DNA of 34,861 nt from an uncultured Eubacteriales bacterium (lineage in GTDB: Bacteria > Bacillota > Clostridia > Oscillospirales > Acutalibacteraceae): contig OMRJ01000144.1 in assembly GCA_900313475.1 (NCBI GenBank), positions 1 to 34,861 of the forward strand, in the 5' to 3' direction. The position numbers and the translations under genes were made by a program. This document shows positions 1 through 8,552 of this stretch, piece after piece. Position 1 is the stretch's first letter. Each line of letters opens with the position of its first letter. The notes beneath the pieces are model-generated. The model was not told where the DNA came from. It worked only from the letters and a program-made list of their open reading frames with translations, and ran no database searches.

Positions 1-200
1 ATCCGTATGTCATTGTATCGGACGGAAAAATAAATTATGCGGATTTTGCGTCAGCCGGACTTACCGATGCGAAATTCAGGCGTATTATGGACGGACTCAA
101 CGCGAAACCGAATGATGTTTTTCTTATGACGGTTAAAAAAAGCGGCGGAATAAATCTTATCAGAAAAGACGGCGACGACGGCGAAAAAACGGGAGGTTAA
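1..200 (+). CDS. C-terminal fragment of a YetF/DUF421-like membrane protein
   Basis: Partial gene whose 5' part lies outside the window; the reading frame runs in codons from base 3 to the TAA at 198-200. The visible residues begin PYVIVSDGKI and include LMTVKKSGGINLI, which resembles the small soluble domain after the membrane helices in the DUF421/YetF family (a hydrophobic strand, an 'xDGxI' turn, a helix, then a strand). The stop is 4 bases before the next start, so the two genes are probably co-transcribed. A DUF4363 gene directly downstream is the usual neighbour of DUF421 genes in Clostridia, and this supports the call. Function is not established; family members are thought to act in the membrane, some linked to sporulation. 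The fragment alone is short, so the family assignment is moderately sure. Confidence 0.6.
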   Translation, partial: PYVIVSDGKINYADFASAGLTDAKFRRIMDGLNAKPNDVFLMTVKKSGGINLIRKDGDDGEKTGG

Positions 201-204
201 AAAT

Positions 205-582
205 ATGAAGGGAAGACTTTCGGCGGCAATAATCTGTATTGCGGCGGCATTTTTGATGTCGGTCGGTTCCGAAATGTATATTGTACGAAAGTGCGCAATG
301 CTTATCGAGGGGCTTGACAAATCTCTTTGCGCGGAGAGCGGCAGCGTTGAGATGTATGACGCGGCACTTGAAGCCTGTGAAGAATGGGACGGCTGCGAGA
401 CATTGTTCGGCTCGCTTCTGAAACACTCCGACGCCGACGATCTTGACCATGCCTACAGCCTTATCAGGGAATATGTCGGGAGCAAAGATATCGATGAACT
501 GAAAGAAACTCTCGAGGAATGCAAAGTGACGGTAAAGGTGATAGCCGACGGTGAAAAGCCGCGCGCGGAGAATATATTTTGA
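205..582 (+). CDS. DUF4363 family protein
   Basis: A 125-residue protein with a single N-terminal hydrophobic segment (about residues 5-21) that is likely a membrane anchor or uncleaved signal, followed by a helical, acidic domain to the end. Size, N-terminal anchor and the heptad-like helical body match DUF4363 proteins, which occur next to DUF421/YetF genes. The ATG lies 4 bases after the stop of the upstream gene, with the Shine-Dalgarno (gggagg) inside the end of that gene, so translation is probably coupled. No catalytic motif is seen. The role is unknown; by context it may be a partner of the DUF421 membrane protein. Four Cys residues lie in the predicted extracytoplasmic or helical part (residues 30, 42, 57 and 64 by reading). 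Confidence 0.7.
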   Translation: MKGRLSAAIICIAAAFLMSVGSEMYIVRKCAMLIEGLDKSLCAESGSVEMYDAALEACEEWDGCETLFGSLLKHSDADDLDHAYSLIREYVGSKDIDELKETLEECKVTVKVIADGEKPRAENIF

Positions 583-600
583 TTTCTTTTTTCAAAACGC

Positions 601-629
601 TTTACTTTTCCAGTTATATTATATATAAT
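601..629 (+). promoter_or_regulatory. Sigma-A type promoter for the miaB operon
   Basis: A -35 box TTTACT (601-606), a 17-base spacer and a perfect -10 box TATAAT (624-629) lie in an AT-rich gap between the DUF4363 gene and miaB. The predicted transcript starts near 636, about 40 bases before the GTG start of miaB. The -35 box matches the consensus in 4 of 6 positions. Confidence 0.65.
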
Positions 630-674
630 AATAAACTGTAGTGTCACAGCATTTTTATCCGGAGGTACTCTTGC

Positions 675-2117
675 GTGAAATCAAACGGCAAAACGGTTTT
701 CGTCTCTCCGTCGGAATCGGCTAAGCAAAAAGAATATACACAGCTTGTAAGAGCGGTGCTTACGGCGAAATACGATGAGCCGCCGAGGGCGTTTGTTCAC
801 ACCTACGGCTGTCAGGGAAACGTTGCGGATTCCGAACGCATGACGGGACAGCTTCTCGAAATGGGCTACACTCTTACCGATTCCCCCGAAAACGCACAGC
901 TTGTGCTGTTTAATACCTGCGCAGTCAGAGAACACGCGGAGGACAGGGTTTTCGGCAACGTCGGTGCGCTCAAGCCCATAAAGGAACGGCGCCGCGATAT
1001 GCTGATTGCACTGTGCGGCTGTATGATGCAGCAAAAGCATGTCGAGGACAGAATAAAAAAGAGCTACCCGTATGTTAATCTCGTGTTCGGTACGTTTGCC
1101 GTACACCGTCTGCCGGAGCTTATGTACAAAACGCTCTGCGGCGGAAAAAGGGTGTTTGATACCGACGCATCGTCCGCGCCCGTCGCGGAGGGACTGCCCG
1201 TGCACCGCGATTCGGGGTTCAAGGCGTGGCTGCCCATCATGTACGGCTGCAACAATTTCTGCAGCTACTGTGTCGTGCCCTATGTAAGAGGGCGTGAGCG
1301 CTCCCGCCGGTGTGAGGATGTTTTGAACGAGGCGCGCGAAATTATTGCCTCCGGCGTTAAAGAGATAACGCTGCTCGGTCAGAATGTAAATTCCTACGGT
1401 AAAAACGGAGACGACGGTGTGGATTTTGCGGAGCTGCTGCGCAGAATAAATGCCCTTCCGGGTGATTTTAAGATACGGTTTATGACATCTCACCCGAAGG
1501 ACTGCAACGAGCGTCTGCTCGACGCGATGGCAGAGTGCGAAAAATGTGCGCATCATCTTCATCTGCCTTTCCAATCCGGTAACGACAGGGTGCTTAAAGA
1601 GATGAACCGCGGATACACGCGCGAGCATTATCTTGAGCTTATCGCATATGCGAAAAAAGTGATGCCCGATATTTCGCTTACCAGCGACGTTATTGTCGGA
1701 TTCCCCGGCGAAACGTATGAAGAATTTCTCGACACGGTATCGCTTATCCGCGAAGTGGAATTCACATCTCTTTTCACATTTATCTTTTCACCTCGCGAGG
1801 GCACACGTGCCGCGTCAATGGAGGATCCCGTTCCCGCAAAAGAAAAGTCGCGCCGGTTTTCGGAGCTGCTAAAAGCGCAGGAGGAAATCGCGTCAAAGCG
1901 CTGTGCCGAAAGTGTCGGACGCGTGTTCAGGGTGCTTGTCGAAAACGAAGCGGAAAAAGCCGACGGCATCCTTACGGGCAGAACGGACGGAAACGTGACG
2001 ATAGATTTTCCCGGAGAAGCTTCTCTGATAGGCAGCTACGCGGATGTGACGGTTACGAGTGCGAGAAACTGGACGCTTACCGGCGAGCTTGCGAAAAAAA
2101 CAGACAATAAAAAATAA
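675..2117 (+). CDS. miaB: tRNA-2-methylthio-N6-dimethylallyladenosine synthase MiaB
   Basis: A radical-SAM methylthiotransferase that converts i6A37 to ms2i6A37 in tRNAs reading UNN codons. The 480-residue protein has the family order: an N-terminal UPF0004 domain with three cluster Cys (C46 in TYGCQGN, C82 in FNTCAVRE, C116 in LCGCMMQ), then the radical-SAM CxxxCxxC motif (C192, C196, C199 in CNNFCSYC followed by VPYVRGRERS), a TIM-barrel part with LTSDVIVGFPGET, and a C-terminal TRAM domain. The stretch VPYVRGRERSR favours MiaB over the related MtaB and RimO. The start is GTG at 675 because ggaggt (661-666) lies at ideal distance. An N-terminal extension of about 35 residues before the first domain is usual in Firmicutes MiaB. 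miaA, which makes its substrate, is four genes downstream. Confidence 0.95.
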   Translation: MKSNGKTVFVSPSESAKQKEYTQLVRAVLTAKYDEPPRAFVHTYGCQGNVADSERMTGQLLEMGYTLTDSPENAQLVLFNTCAVREHAEDRVFGNVGALKPIKERRRDMLIALCGCMMQQKHVEDRIKKSYPYVNLVFGTFAVHRLPELMYKTLCGGKRVFDTDASSAPVAEGLPVHRDSGFKAWLPIMYGCNNFCSYCVVPYVRGRERSRRCEDVLNEAREIIASGVKEITLLGQNVNSYGKNGDDGVDFAELLRRINALPGDFKIRFMTSHPKDCNERLLDAMAECEKCAHHLHLPFQSGNDRVLKEMNRGYTREHYLELIAYAKKVMPDISLTSDVIVGFPGETYEEFLDTVSLIREVEFTSLFTFIFSPREGTRAASMEDPVPAKEKSRRFSELLKAQEEIASKRCAESVGRVFRVLVENEAEKADGILTGRTDGNVTIDFPGEASLIGSYADVTVTSARNWTLTGELAKKTDNKK

Positions 2118-2158
2118 TATCCAATTGAAATACATAAAAAAACAGATCGGAGAAAAAA

Positions 2159-2572
2159 ATGGACGTAATCAAACTTACAAGAGAACTCGGTGCGGCAATT
2201 CAGCAGGATGAAAGATATCTCGCTTTTGTTGCGGCACGCAAGGCAAATGACGACGATAAGGAGCTTAACGCACTTATCGGCAAGCTTAACCTCGTTCAGA
2301 TGAACTACAAGAATGAGTCGGAGAAGGAAACTCCCGACAATGCGAAGCTCGAAAGCCTTGACGAGGAGTTCAGAAAGCTTTACGGCGAAATAATGCTCAA
2401 TGCCAATATGCGTAAATTTGAAGAAGCAAAGCAGGACGTAGACGATATGATGAACTATCTCATTCAGATACTCTCCCTTTGTGTTAACGGCGAAGATCCC
2501 GCCACATGCGAGCCGCAGAGCGAAGACGGCGGCTGCACGGGCAACTGCGGCACATGCGGCGGCTGCGGCTGA
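2159..2572 (+). CDS. YlbF/YmcA family protein with Cys-rich tail
   Basis: A 137-residue, mostly helical protein. Residues 1-105 match the YlbF/YmcA (Com_YlbF) family, with the early 'AIxxDERYLAFVAARKAND' helix and a long second helical part. In Bacillus, YlbF and YmcA work with YaaT (the RicAFT complex), carry Fe-S clusters and affect RNase Y-dependent RNA processing, biofilm formation and competence. Here a Cys-rich tail follows: Cys 108, 117, 126, 130, 133 and 136, ending CGTCGGCG, suited to metal or Fe-S binding (inference). The start ATG at 2159 has cggag about 8 bases upstream. It sits between miaB (an Fe-S enzyme) and mutS, probably in one transcript. Which paralogue it equals cannot be told, so no symbol is given. 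Confidence 0.8.
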   Translation: MDVIKLTRELGAAIQQDERYLAFVAARKANDDDKELNALIGKLNLVQMNYKNESEKETPDNAKLESLDEEFRKLYGEIMLNANMRKFEEAKQDVDDMMNYLIQILSLCVNGEDPATCEPQSEDGGCTGNCGTCGGCG

Positions 2573-2677
2573 TGCGGTGTGCGGCAAAGGCTCTGTTTAT
2601 AAAAAACAAAACGCTTGGTTTTATTTGATATCCGGGCGTGTGTATCAAAAACGCAGGCGGACGGAAAGGAATTGAAA

Positions 2678-5293
2678 ATGGCGGAATTTACTCCGATGAT
2701 GAAGCAATATCTTAAAGTCAAGGAACAGTATAAGGACGCAATCCTTTTCTACCGTCTCGGTGACTTCTATGAAATGTTCTTCGATGATGCCGTAACGGCT
2801 TCGCGCGAACTGGAGCTGGTGCTTACGGGTCGCGACTGCGGGCAGGAGGAACGCGCTCCGATGTGCGGAGTTCCGTTCCATGCCGCCGAAGGTTACATAG
2901 CGCGTCTTGTCGCAAAGGGATACAAAGTCGCTATCTGCGAGCAGACCGAAGATCCTGCGACGGCGAAGGGACTTGTCTCCCGCGACGTTATCAGGATCGT
3001 CACCCCCGGCACGGTAACGGAGAGCGTGATGCTCGACGAAACGAAGAATAACTACCTCGCATGTATTTATTACGACAAAGAGACGGCGGGATTGAGCTTT
3101 TGCGATATCTCCACCGGACAGCTTTTCGTAAGCGAGCTGTCGGGTGCGCGGGTCGCCGACAGGATAATAAATGAGATTGCGCGTTTCAAGCCGAGTGAAA
3201 TTCTCGTCAGTGAAAAGTGCGCGGCGGTACGTGACATTTCGACATATATCGACCGTTCATGCGATATTGCCGCATCGGTGAGAAGCGACGAGAGCTTTAA
3301 CACCGATATGTGCCGCGAGACGGTGACTTCGCATTTCGGTAAAAGCCCCGAAGAAATGGGACTCGGCGGACTTAACGGTGCGGTACGCTCTCTCGGCTGT
3401 ATCCTCAACTATTTATACGAAACTCAGAAAAACTCCCTCGGCAATATAACCGACGCGGTGATATACAGCGAAAGCCGTTTCCTGTCTCTCGACGCCACGG
3501 CGAGAAGAAACCTTGAGCTTACCGAGAACGAGCGCCGCCGCGAGAAAAAGGGGTCGCTTTTGTGGGTGCTTGACAAAACGAAAACCGCACCCGGAAAAAG
3601 AAAGCTGTGCGAGTGGATACAGCAGCCGCTTTTAAGCGTCGCAGCGATAAATAATCGTCTTGACGCGGTGGAGGAGCTGTATTCCGACACCGTGCTGCGC
3701 AGTGAGGAGACGGAACGCCTCGCCGGAATAAACGACCTCGAACGCATCATAACACGTATCGTTTACGGCACGGCAAACGCAAAGGAGCTGCGCACACTGT
3801 CGCAGACGCTTGCGGTGCTGCCCGACATAAAAAAAGCGCTTGAAAACAGCAAATCGGAGTTGCTCAGGAAAATATATTCGTCGATAGATACGCTCGACGA
3901 CATTAAAAAAATGATAGATGCGTCCATAGTCGACGATCCGCCGTTTTCCGTCAGAGAGGGCGGCATGATAAAAACGGGGTGCAGCGAGGAGCTTGACAGC
4001 CTTCGCGATATCGTCAGCGGAGGAAAGGATTTTCTGTCGGAAACGGAGCGCCGCGAACAGGAAAAAACGGGCATTAAAAAGCTGCGCATAGGCTACAACC
4101 GTGTGTTCGGCTACTATATAGAGGTGCTCAATTCCTACCGTGACCTTGTCCCCGACAATTACATAAGAAAGCAAACTCTCACAAACTGTGAAAGATATAT
4201 AACACCCGAGCTCAAAGAGCTTGAGGCAAAGGTGCTCGGCGCGCAGGACAGAATATCAAAGCTTGAATATGAACTGTTTGCAGCCGTGCGTGATTCGGTT
4301 GCGACCGAACAGCTTCGCGTGAGGGGAACTGCATCTGCTCTTGCCGTGCTTGACGTGCTGTGCTCGCTTGCATTCGTCGCGTCCGAAAACGGGTATGCAC
4401 GTCCGTCGGTTGACAATTCCGACGTCATCGAGATAAGCGGCGGCAGACATCCCGTCGTCGAAAAATATCTCGACGGTGCGCCCTTTGTTCCGAACGACAC
4501 GTATCTCGACGGAAACGACAACCGCACGGCTATAATAACGGGGCCGAATATGGCGGGTAAATCAACCTACATGCGTCAGGTGGCGGTTATTGTAATTATG
4601 GCGCAGATGGGTTCGTTTGTCCCGGCAAAGAGCGCATCCGTCGGCATAGTGGACAGTATTTTTACACGCGTCGGCGCATCGGACGACCTTGCGGCGGGGC
4701 AGTCCACATTTATGACGGAGATGACCGAGGTGTCGCGTATTCTTGCGTCGGCAGGTCCGCGCAGTCTTATAATCCTTGATGAGATAGGGCGCGGAACATC
4801 TACATTTGACGGAATGAGCATTGCACGTGCGGTGCTTGAATATGTAAACGACAAAAAGAAGATAGGGGCAAAGACGCTTTTTGCAACACACTATCACGAA
4901 CTGACGGAGATAGAGGGCGAGATACCCGGTGTGCTTAATTTCAACACGTCGGTAAAAAAGCGCGGAGACGATATAACGTTCTTGCGGCGCATCGTAAGAG
5001 GGCCTGCCGACGGAAGCTACGGAATAGAGGTAGCAAAGCTGTCGGGTATTCCGCAGAGCGTTGTAAACCGTGCAAAGGTTATTTTGAAAGGGCTTGAAGA
5101 CGCGTCGGTTTCAGCCGGTATCCCTTCAAAAAAGAGAACGCAGCCGGCATCGGACGAAATGCAGCTCGGCTTTTTCGGAGCTGCGGAGAGTGAAGCGGAA
5201 AAAGAGCTGAAAATGCTTGATGTAAACACTTTGACGCCGATCGAGGCTCTTAACAAGCTGTACGAGCTTAAAGCAAAAGTAACCGAAAAGTAA
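2678..5293 (+). CDS. mutS: DNA mismatch repair protein MutS
   Basis: Recognises mismatches and recruits MutL. The 871-residue protein carries the mismatch-reading motif GDFYEMF at 28-34 (Phe30, Glu32), the connector and lever domains, and a C-terminal ABC-type ATPase: Walker A GPNMAGKST near residue 622, Walker B LIILDEIGRGTSTFDG near 698, and the ATHYHELTE switch region. The start is ATG 2678 (MAEFTPMMKQ), preceded by ggaaagga at 2663-2670; the frame is open 21 codons further upstream, but those lack a family match. The 105-base leader holds a 7-bp inverted repeat (TTTGATA 2624-2630 with TATCAAA 2643-2649) without a T-tract. mutL begins 30 bases downstream, so the two repair proteins are co-expressed. 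Confidence 0.97.
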   Translation: MAEFTPMMKQYLKVKEQYKDAILFYRLGDFYEMFFDDAVTASRELELVLTGRDCGQEERAPMCGVPFHAAEGYIARLVAKGYKVAICEQTEDPATAKGLVSRDVIRIVTPGTVTESVMLDETKNNYLACIYYDKETAGLSFCDISTGQLFVSELSGARVADRIINEIARFKPSEILVSEKCAAVRDISTYIDRSCDIAASVRSDESFNTDMCRETVTSHFGKSPEEMGLGGLNGAVRSLGCILNYLYETQKNSLGNITDAVIYSESRFLSLDATARRNLELTENERRREKKGSLLWVLDKTKTAPGKRKLCEWIQQPLLSVAAINNRLDAVEELYSDTVLRSEETERLAGINDLERIITRIVYGTANAKELRTLSQTLAVLPDIKKALENSKSELLRKIYSSIDTLDDIKKMIDASIVDDPPFSVREGGMIKTGCSEELDSLRDIVSGGKDFLSETERREQEKTGIKKLRIGYNRVFGYYIEVLNSYRDLVPDNYIRKQTLTNCERYITPELKELEAKVLGAQDRISKLEYELFAAVRDSVATEQLRVRGTASALAVLDVLCSLAFVASENGYARPSVDNSDVIEISGGRHPVVEKYLDGAPFVPNDTYLDGNDNRTAIITGPNMAGKSTYMRQVAVIVIMAQMGSFVPAKSASVGIVDSIFTRVGASDDLAAGQSTFMTEMTEVSRILASAGPRSLIILDEIGRGTSTFDGMSIARAVLEYVNDKKKIGAKTLFATHYHELTEIEGEIPGVLNFNTSVKKRGDDITFLRRIVRGPADGSYGIEVAKLSGIPQSVVNRAKVILKGLEDASVSAGIPSKKRTQPASDEMQLGFFGAAESEAEKELKMLDVNTLTPIEALNKLYELKAKVTEK

Positions 5294-5323
5294 ATTGAAT
5301 CTAGTATATCCAAAGGTGAAAAA

Positions 5324-7489
5324 ATGCCGAGAATAAACATTCTGCCAAAGAGCATAGCGGAGCTTATAGCGGCGGGTGAGGTGGTTGAACGCCCTGCCTC
5401 CGTCGTGAAGGAGCTTGTTGAAAATTCAATAGACGCAGGCGCAAAGAGCGTTGCCGTGGAGATAAAAAACGGCGGAATACGTTATATCCGCGTCACCGAC
5501 GACGGATGCGGAATTGAACCTGAGGACGTTCCCACCGCATTTATAAGCCATGCAACAAGCAAGATAAAAGACGCGTCGGATCTCAATTCCATTCTTACGC
5601 TCGGCTTCAGGGGCGAAGCGCTTCCGTCGGTTGCCGCGGTGTCGCGCATGTCGATGCTCACGCGCACCGAAAGCAGCGATGAGGGCGTGCTGTTTACGGT
5701 CGAGGGCGGCGAAAATGCACAGTGTTCTCCCGCAGGATGTCCCGTGGGTACCACGATAACCGTGCGTGATCTGTTCTTTAACACCCCCGCGCGAATGAAG
5801 TTCCTGAAAAAAGACGTGACAGAGGGCAGTTGTGTGACGGATGCGGTCACAAAGGCTTCGCTTGCGCATCCCGAAGTGCGTTTTTCGCTTATCCGTGACG
5901 GCAAAAATGTGCTGTCAACGCCCGGAAACGGCAATTTGCGCGACACGGTATATTCGGTTTTCGGCAAAAGCGTTGCCGATGCGCTTATTCCGTGCGAATA
6001 TTCGGGTGCTGCCGCATCCGTAAGCGGTTTTATTTCAAAGCCGCTCAACAACCGACCGAACAGAAACATGCAGTTTTTCTTTGTCAACGGACGCAGCGTG
6101 CGTATTCCCGCCGCCGTTCCGGCGCTTGACGAAGCATATAAGAACTCAATAATGATCGGAAAATTTCCGATGTGTTTTCTGAATGTGACGATTGCCGCCG
6201 AAAAGGTGGATGTCAATGTTCACCCTGCCAAGACGGAAATACGTTTCTCGGACGAGGCAAAAATTTTTGAAGTTATCTACTATGCCGCAAAGGGTGCGCT
6301 CGCAAGGGGTGACTCCGCACGGCCTTCGATAAAGCTGAACAACCCGTCGGTGCTCGACGCTCCGCAGCCGAAAACGGAGCAGATGACGCTTGCGGATGCG
6401 CGTCAAAACGGCTTATCACGTGCGAAAGCACCTATTCAGCCGACCGAAAAAAGCAAAACTGCAAACGCAGAGCCGCAGCGTGCCGTTTCGGAAGCTTTCA
6501 CGTCGTATCTCGCAAAAACGGAGAGAGCCGAACAGACAAAGGATGTCGGCGTAAAGTCCGTATACGGCGAGAGAAAAAACGAAACCGAAGCTATGCCGGG
6601 CGTCAAACCGAAATCGGACGGAATTAAACGCAGCGCCGAAGACGGGGAAGCAATGTTTATTTTTCGGTCGTCCGATTCGGATCCGATATCGCCCGCCGAC
6701 GAAAAACGGGAGATATCGTCCGCGACGGGGTATAATGTCCCGTGGGTGAAAAAAACGGGAATAGATATTTTCGTCGACGATGAACCCGTTAAAAAGGATG
6801 CGGAAGCGAAAAAAGCTTCGCACGAAATCAGCGCGGCGGGGCAAAGCCTACCGTTGACAACGCAGCCCTCACGGTCGGATGCGGTTTATGCAGCCGGTAC
6901 CGATGCGGATGTGACGGCGGATGATTTCCGCATTGTCGGTGAGATATTCAAGACTTACATACTTGTCGAGAGGGGCGAAAAGCTTCTCATTATAGATAAA
7001 CACGCGGCGCATGAGCGCATGATATTCAACAAAATGTCCGCAGCGGCGCAGGATGATTACGCACAGGTGCTTTTGTCGCCCGTCGCGGTCACGCTTTCGG
7101 GACGCGAATATGCAGCCGTTACCGAAAATATCGGCATTTTCGCCGAGGCGGGGTTCGCCGTCGAGGATTTCGGAGACGGAACGGTCGCCGTCCGCGAATG
7201 CCCGACGGAGCTTACACGAGAGGACATACCGTCGCTTATCGTTGAAATTGCGGGCGAGCTTCTTAAGGGTAACACGCGCGCAAAGCCGGAACGGCTTGAG
7301 CGCATACGGGAAACGGCTGCGTGCCGCGCCGCTATTAAGGCGGGCGACGCATTAAAGCCGGAGGAAACATACGCTTTTGTTAAAAGGCTCCTTGCGGACG
7401 AAAGCATAAAATACTGTCCGCACGGCCGCCCCGTGATATATGAGCTGTCAAAGCATGAGATAGAAAAACAGTTCGGGAGATTAGGATGA
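5324..7489 (+). CDS. mutL: DNA mismatch repair protein MutL (endonuclease type)
   Basis: Couples mismatch recognition by MutS to strand incision. The 721-residue protein has a GHKL ATPase domain at the N-terminus (ELVENSIDAGA at 30-40 with the Mg-binding Asn34, DDGCGI 59-64, GFRGEAL 94-100), a long Ala/Lys/Glu-rich linker (about 340-535) and a C-terminal dimerisation and endonuclease domain. The metal-site motif reads DKHAAHERMIFN at 558-569: the Gln of the usual DQHAxxExxxxE is Lys and the last Glu is Asn. ACRAAIKAG and CPHGRP (698-703), both typical of nicking MutL, are intact. The start ATG 5324 follows aaaggtg. The stop overlaps the miaA start by 4 bases (ATGA), indicating translational coupling. 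Confidence 0.96.
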   Translation: MPRINILPKSIAELIAAGEVVERPASVVKELVENSIDAGAKSVAVEIKNGGIRYIRVTDDGCGIEPEDVPTAFISHATSKIKDASDLNSILTLGFRGEALPSVAAVSRMSMLTRTESSDEGVLFTVEGGENAQCSPAGCPVGTTITVRDLFFNTPARMKFLKKDVTEGSCVTDAVTKASLAHPEVRFSLIRDGKNVLSTPGNGNLRDTVYSVFGKSVADALIPCEYSGAAASVSGFISKPLNNRPNRNMQFFFVNGRSVRIPAAVPALDEAYKNSIMIGKFPMCFLNVTIAAEKVDVNVHPAKTEIRFSDEAKIFEVIYYAAKGALARGDSARPSIKLNNPSVLDAPQPKTEQMTLADARQNGLSRAKAPIQPTEKSKTANAEPQRAVSEAFTSYLAKTERAEQTKDVGVKSVYGERKNETEAMPGVKPKSDGIKRSAEDGEAMFIFRSSDSDPISPADEKREISSATGYNVPWVKKTGIDIFVDDEPVKKDAEAKKASHEISAAGQSLPLTTQPSRSDAVYAAGTDADVTADDFRIVGEIFKTYILVERGEKLLIIDKHAAHERMIFNKMSAAAQDDYAQVLLSPVAVTLSGREYAAVTENIGIFAEAGFAVEDFGDGTVAVRECPTELTREDIPSLIVEIAGELLKGNTRAKPERLERIRETAACRAAIKAGDALKPEETYAFVKRLLADESIKYCPHGRPVIYELSKHEIEKQFGRLG

Positions 7490-8529
7490 GCGACACGGAT
7501 AAAAAAATACCCGTTATCGCGGTTGTCGGCGCTACGGCATCGGGAAAAACATCGCTTGCCGCGGAGATCTGTGAGCGCTTTAACGGAGAGGTTGTTTCAG
7601 CCGATTCGATGCAGATATATAAGGGGATGAGCATTGCTACCGCAAAGCCGACCGCCGATGAGATGCGAGGCGTGCGCCACCACATGATTGATTTTTTGCC
7701 CGTGACCGAAAAATACTGCGTCGCGCAGTATGTTTCCGATGCTTCCCAAGTTATTTTTGATGTGGCGTCGCGGGGTAAAACACCCGTTGTTGCGGGCGGC
7801 ACGGGACTTTACGTCGACAGCCTGCTGAACGGAACGGTGTTTGAAGACGAACCCGACGGAACGGAGATTCGCGAAAAGCTTCGCCGCCGCCGCGATGCGG
7901 AGGGCATTGAGCCTCTCTACCGTGAGCTTGAGCAGGCGGATCCCGACACTGCCCGGTCACTTCACATGAATAACGAAGGCAGAGTTTTACGCGCGCTTGA
8001 GGTTTATTATCTCACGGGAGAAAAACCGTCGGAGCGCAGAGTGAGGTCAAGACAGACCGACAGTCCGTTTGAGCCGCTTTACCTCTCGATTGAGTATAAG
8101 GACCGTGAGAAGCTCTACGACCGCATAAACAGGCGCGTCGATATTATGGTTGAAAACGGGCTTGTCGACGAAGCACGCAATTATTTTTCGCTTGACAATG
8201 CCTGCACGGCATCGGCAGCGATCGGTTACAAGGAGCTTGCACCGTTTTTTGACGGTACGGTAACGCTTGACGAGGCTCTCAACCGCCTTAAACAGGCGAC
8301 TCGCCGATACGCAAAACGCCAGCTTACATGGTACCGCAACAAAGAATTCGTACACAGAATTTACGCCGACTGCCTGCCCGACGGTATAACAGCCGCCGAC
8401 GAAGCGGAAAAAATCATTTGCGCTTCGGGCATGTTCGGCACAAAAAGTATAAACGCAAACGATACCGCGTTGTCGCAAACGGCAAGCAGATACACAGGAC
8501 AGAATAGATATATGCCGATTCAAAAATAA
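7486..8529 (+). CDS. miaA: tRNA dimethylallyltransferase MiaA
   Basis: Transfers a dimethylallyl group to N6 of A37 in tRNAs, the first step toward ms2i6A37; MiaB encoded upstream does the second. The 347-residue protein has the P-loop GATASGKT at 15-22, DSMQIYKG at 40-47 with the catalytic Asp, the RHHMIDF and VAGGTGLYVDSLL motifs, and AIGYKEL and TRRYAKRQLTWYRN near the C-terminus, all diagnostic for MiaA. It is about 35 residues longer than the usual ~310 because of a tail after the WYRN region that has no recognisable motif. The start overlaps the stop of mutL by 4 bases. This completes a miaB-ylbF-mutS-mutL-miaA gene run. Confidence 0.96.
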   Translation: MSDTDKKIPVIAVVGATASGKTSLAAEICERFNGEVVSADSMQIYKGMSIATAKPTADEMRGVRHHMIDFLPVTEKYCVAQYVSDASQVIFDVASRGKTPVVAGGTGLYVDSLLNGTVFEDEPDGTEIREKLRRRRDAEGIEPLYRELEQADPDTARSLHMNNEGRVLRALEVYYLTGEKPSERRVRSRQTDSPFEPLYLSIEYKDREKLYDRINRRVDIMVENGLVDEARNYFSLDNACTASAAIGYKELAPFFDGTVTLDEALNRLKQATRRYAKRQLTWYRNKEFVHRIYADCLPDGITAADEAEKIICASGMFGTKSINANDTALSQTASRYTGQNRYMPIQK

Positions 8530-8552
8530 TAAACGAAAAGGGAGGGATATGC

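Noticed and set aside
681..1628. A 315-residue leftward open frame under miaB
   Set aside because: Shadow of a strongly supported radical-SAM gene; His/Arg/Val-rich with no motif.
2624..2649. The TTTGATA/TATCAAA hairpin before mutS as a terminator
   Set aside because: No T-tract follows and ylbF and mutS are probably co-transcribed; noted in the mutS entry only.
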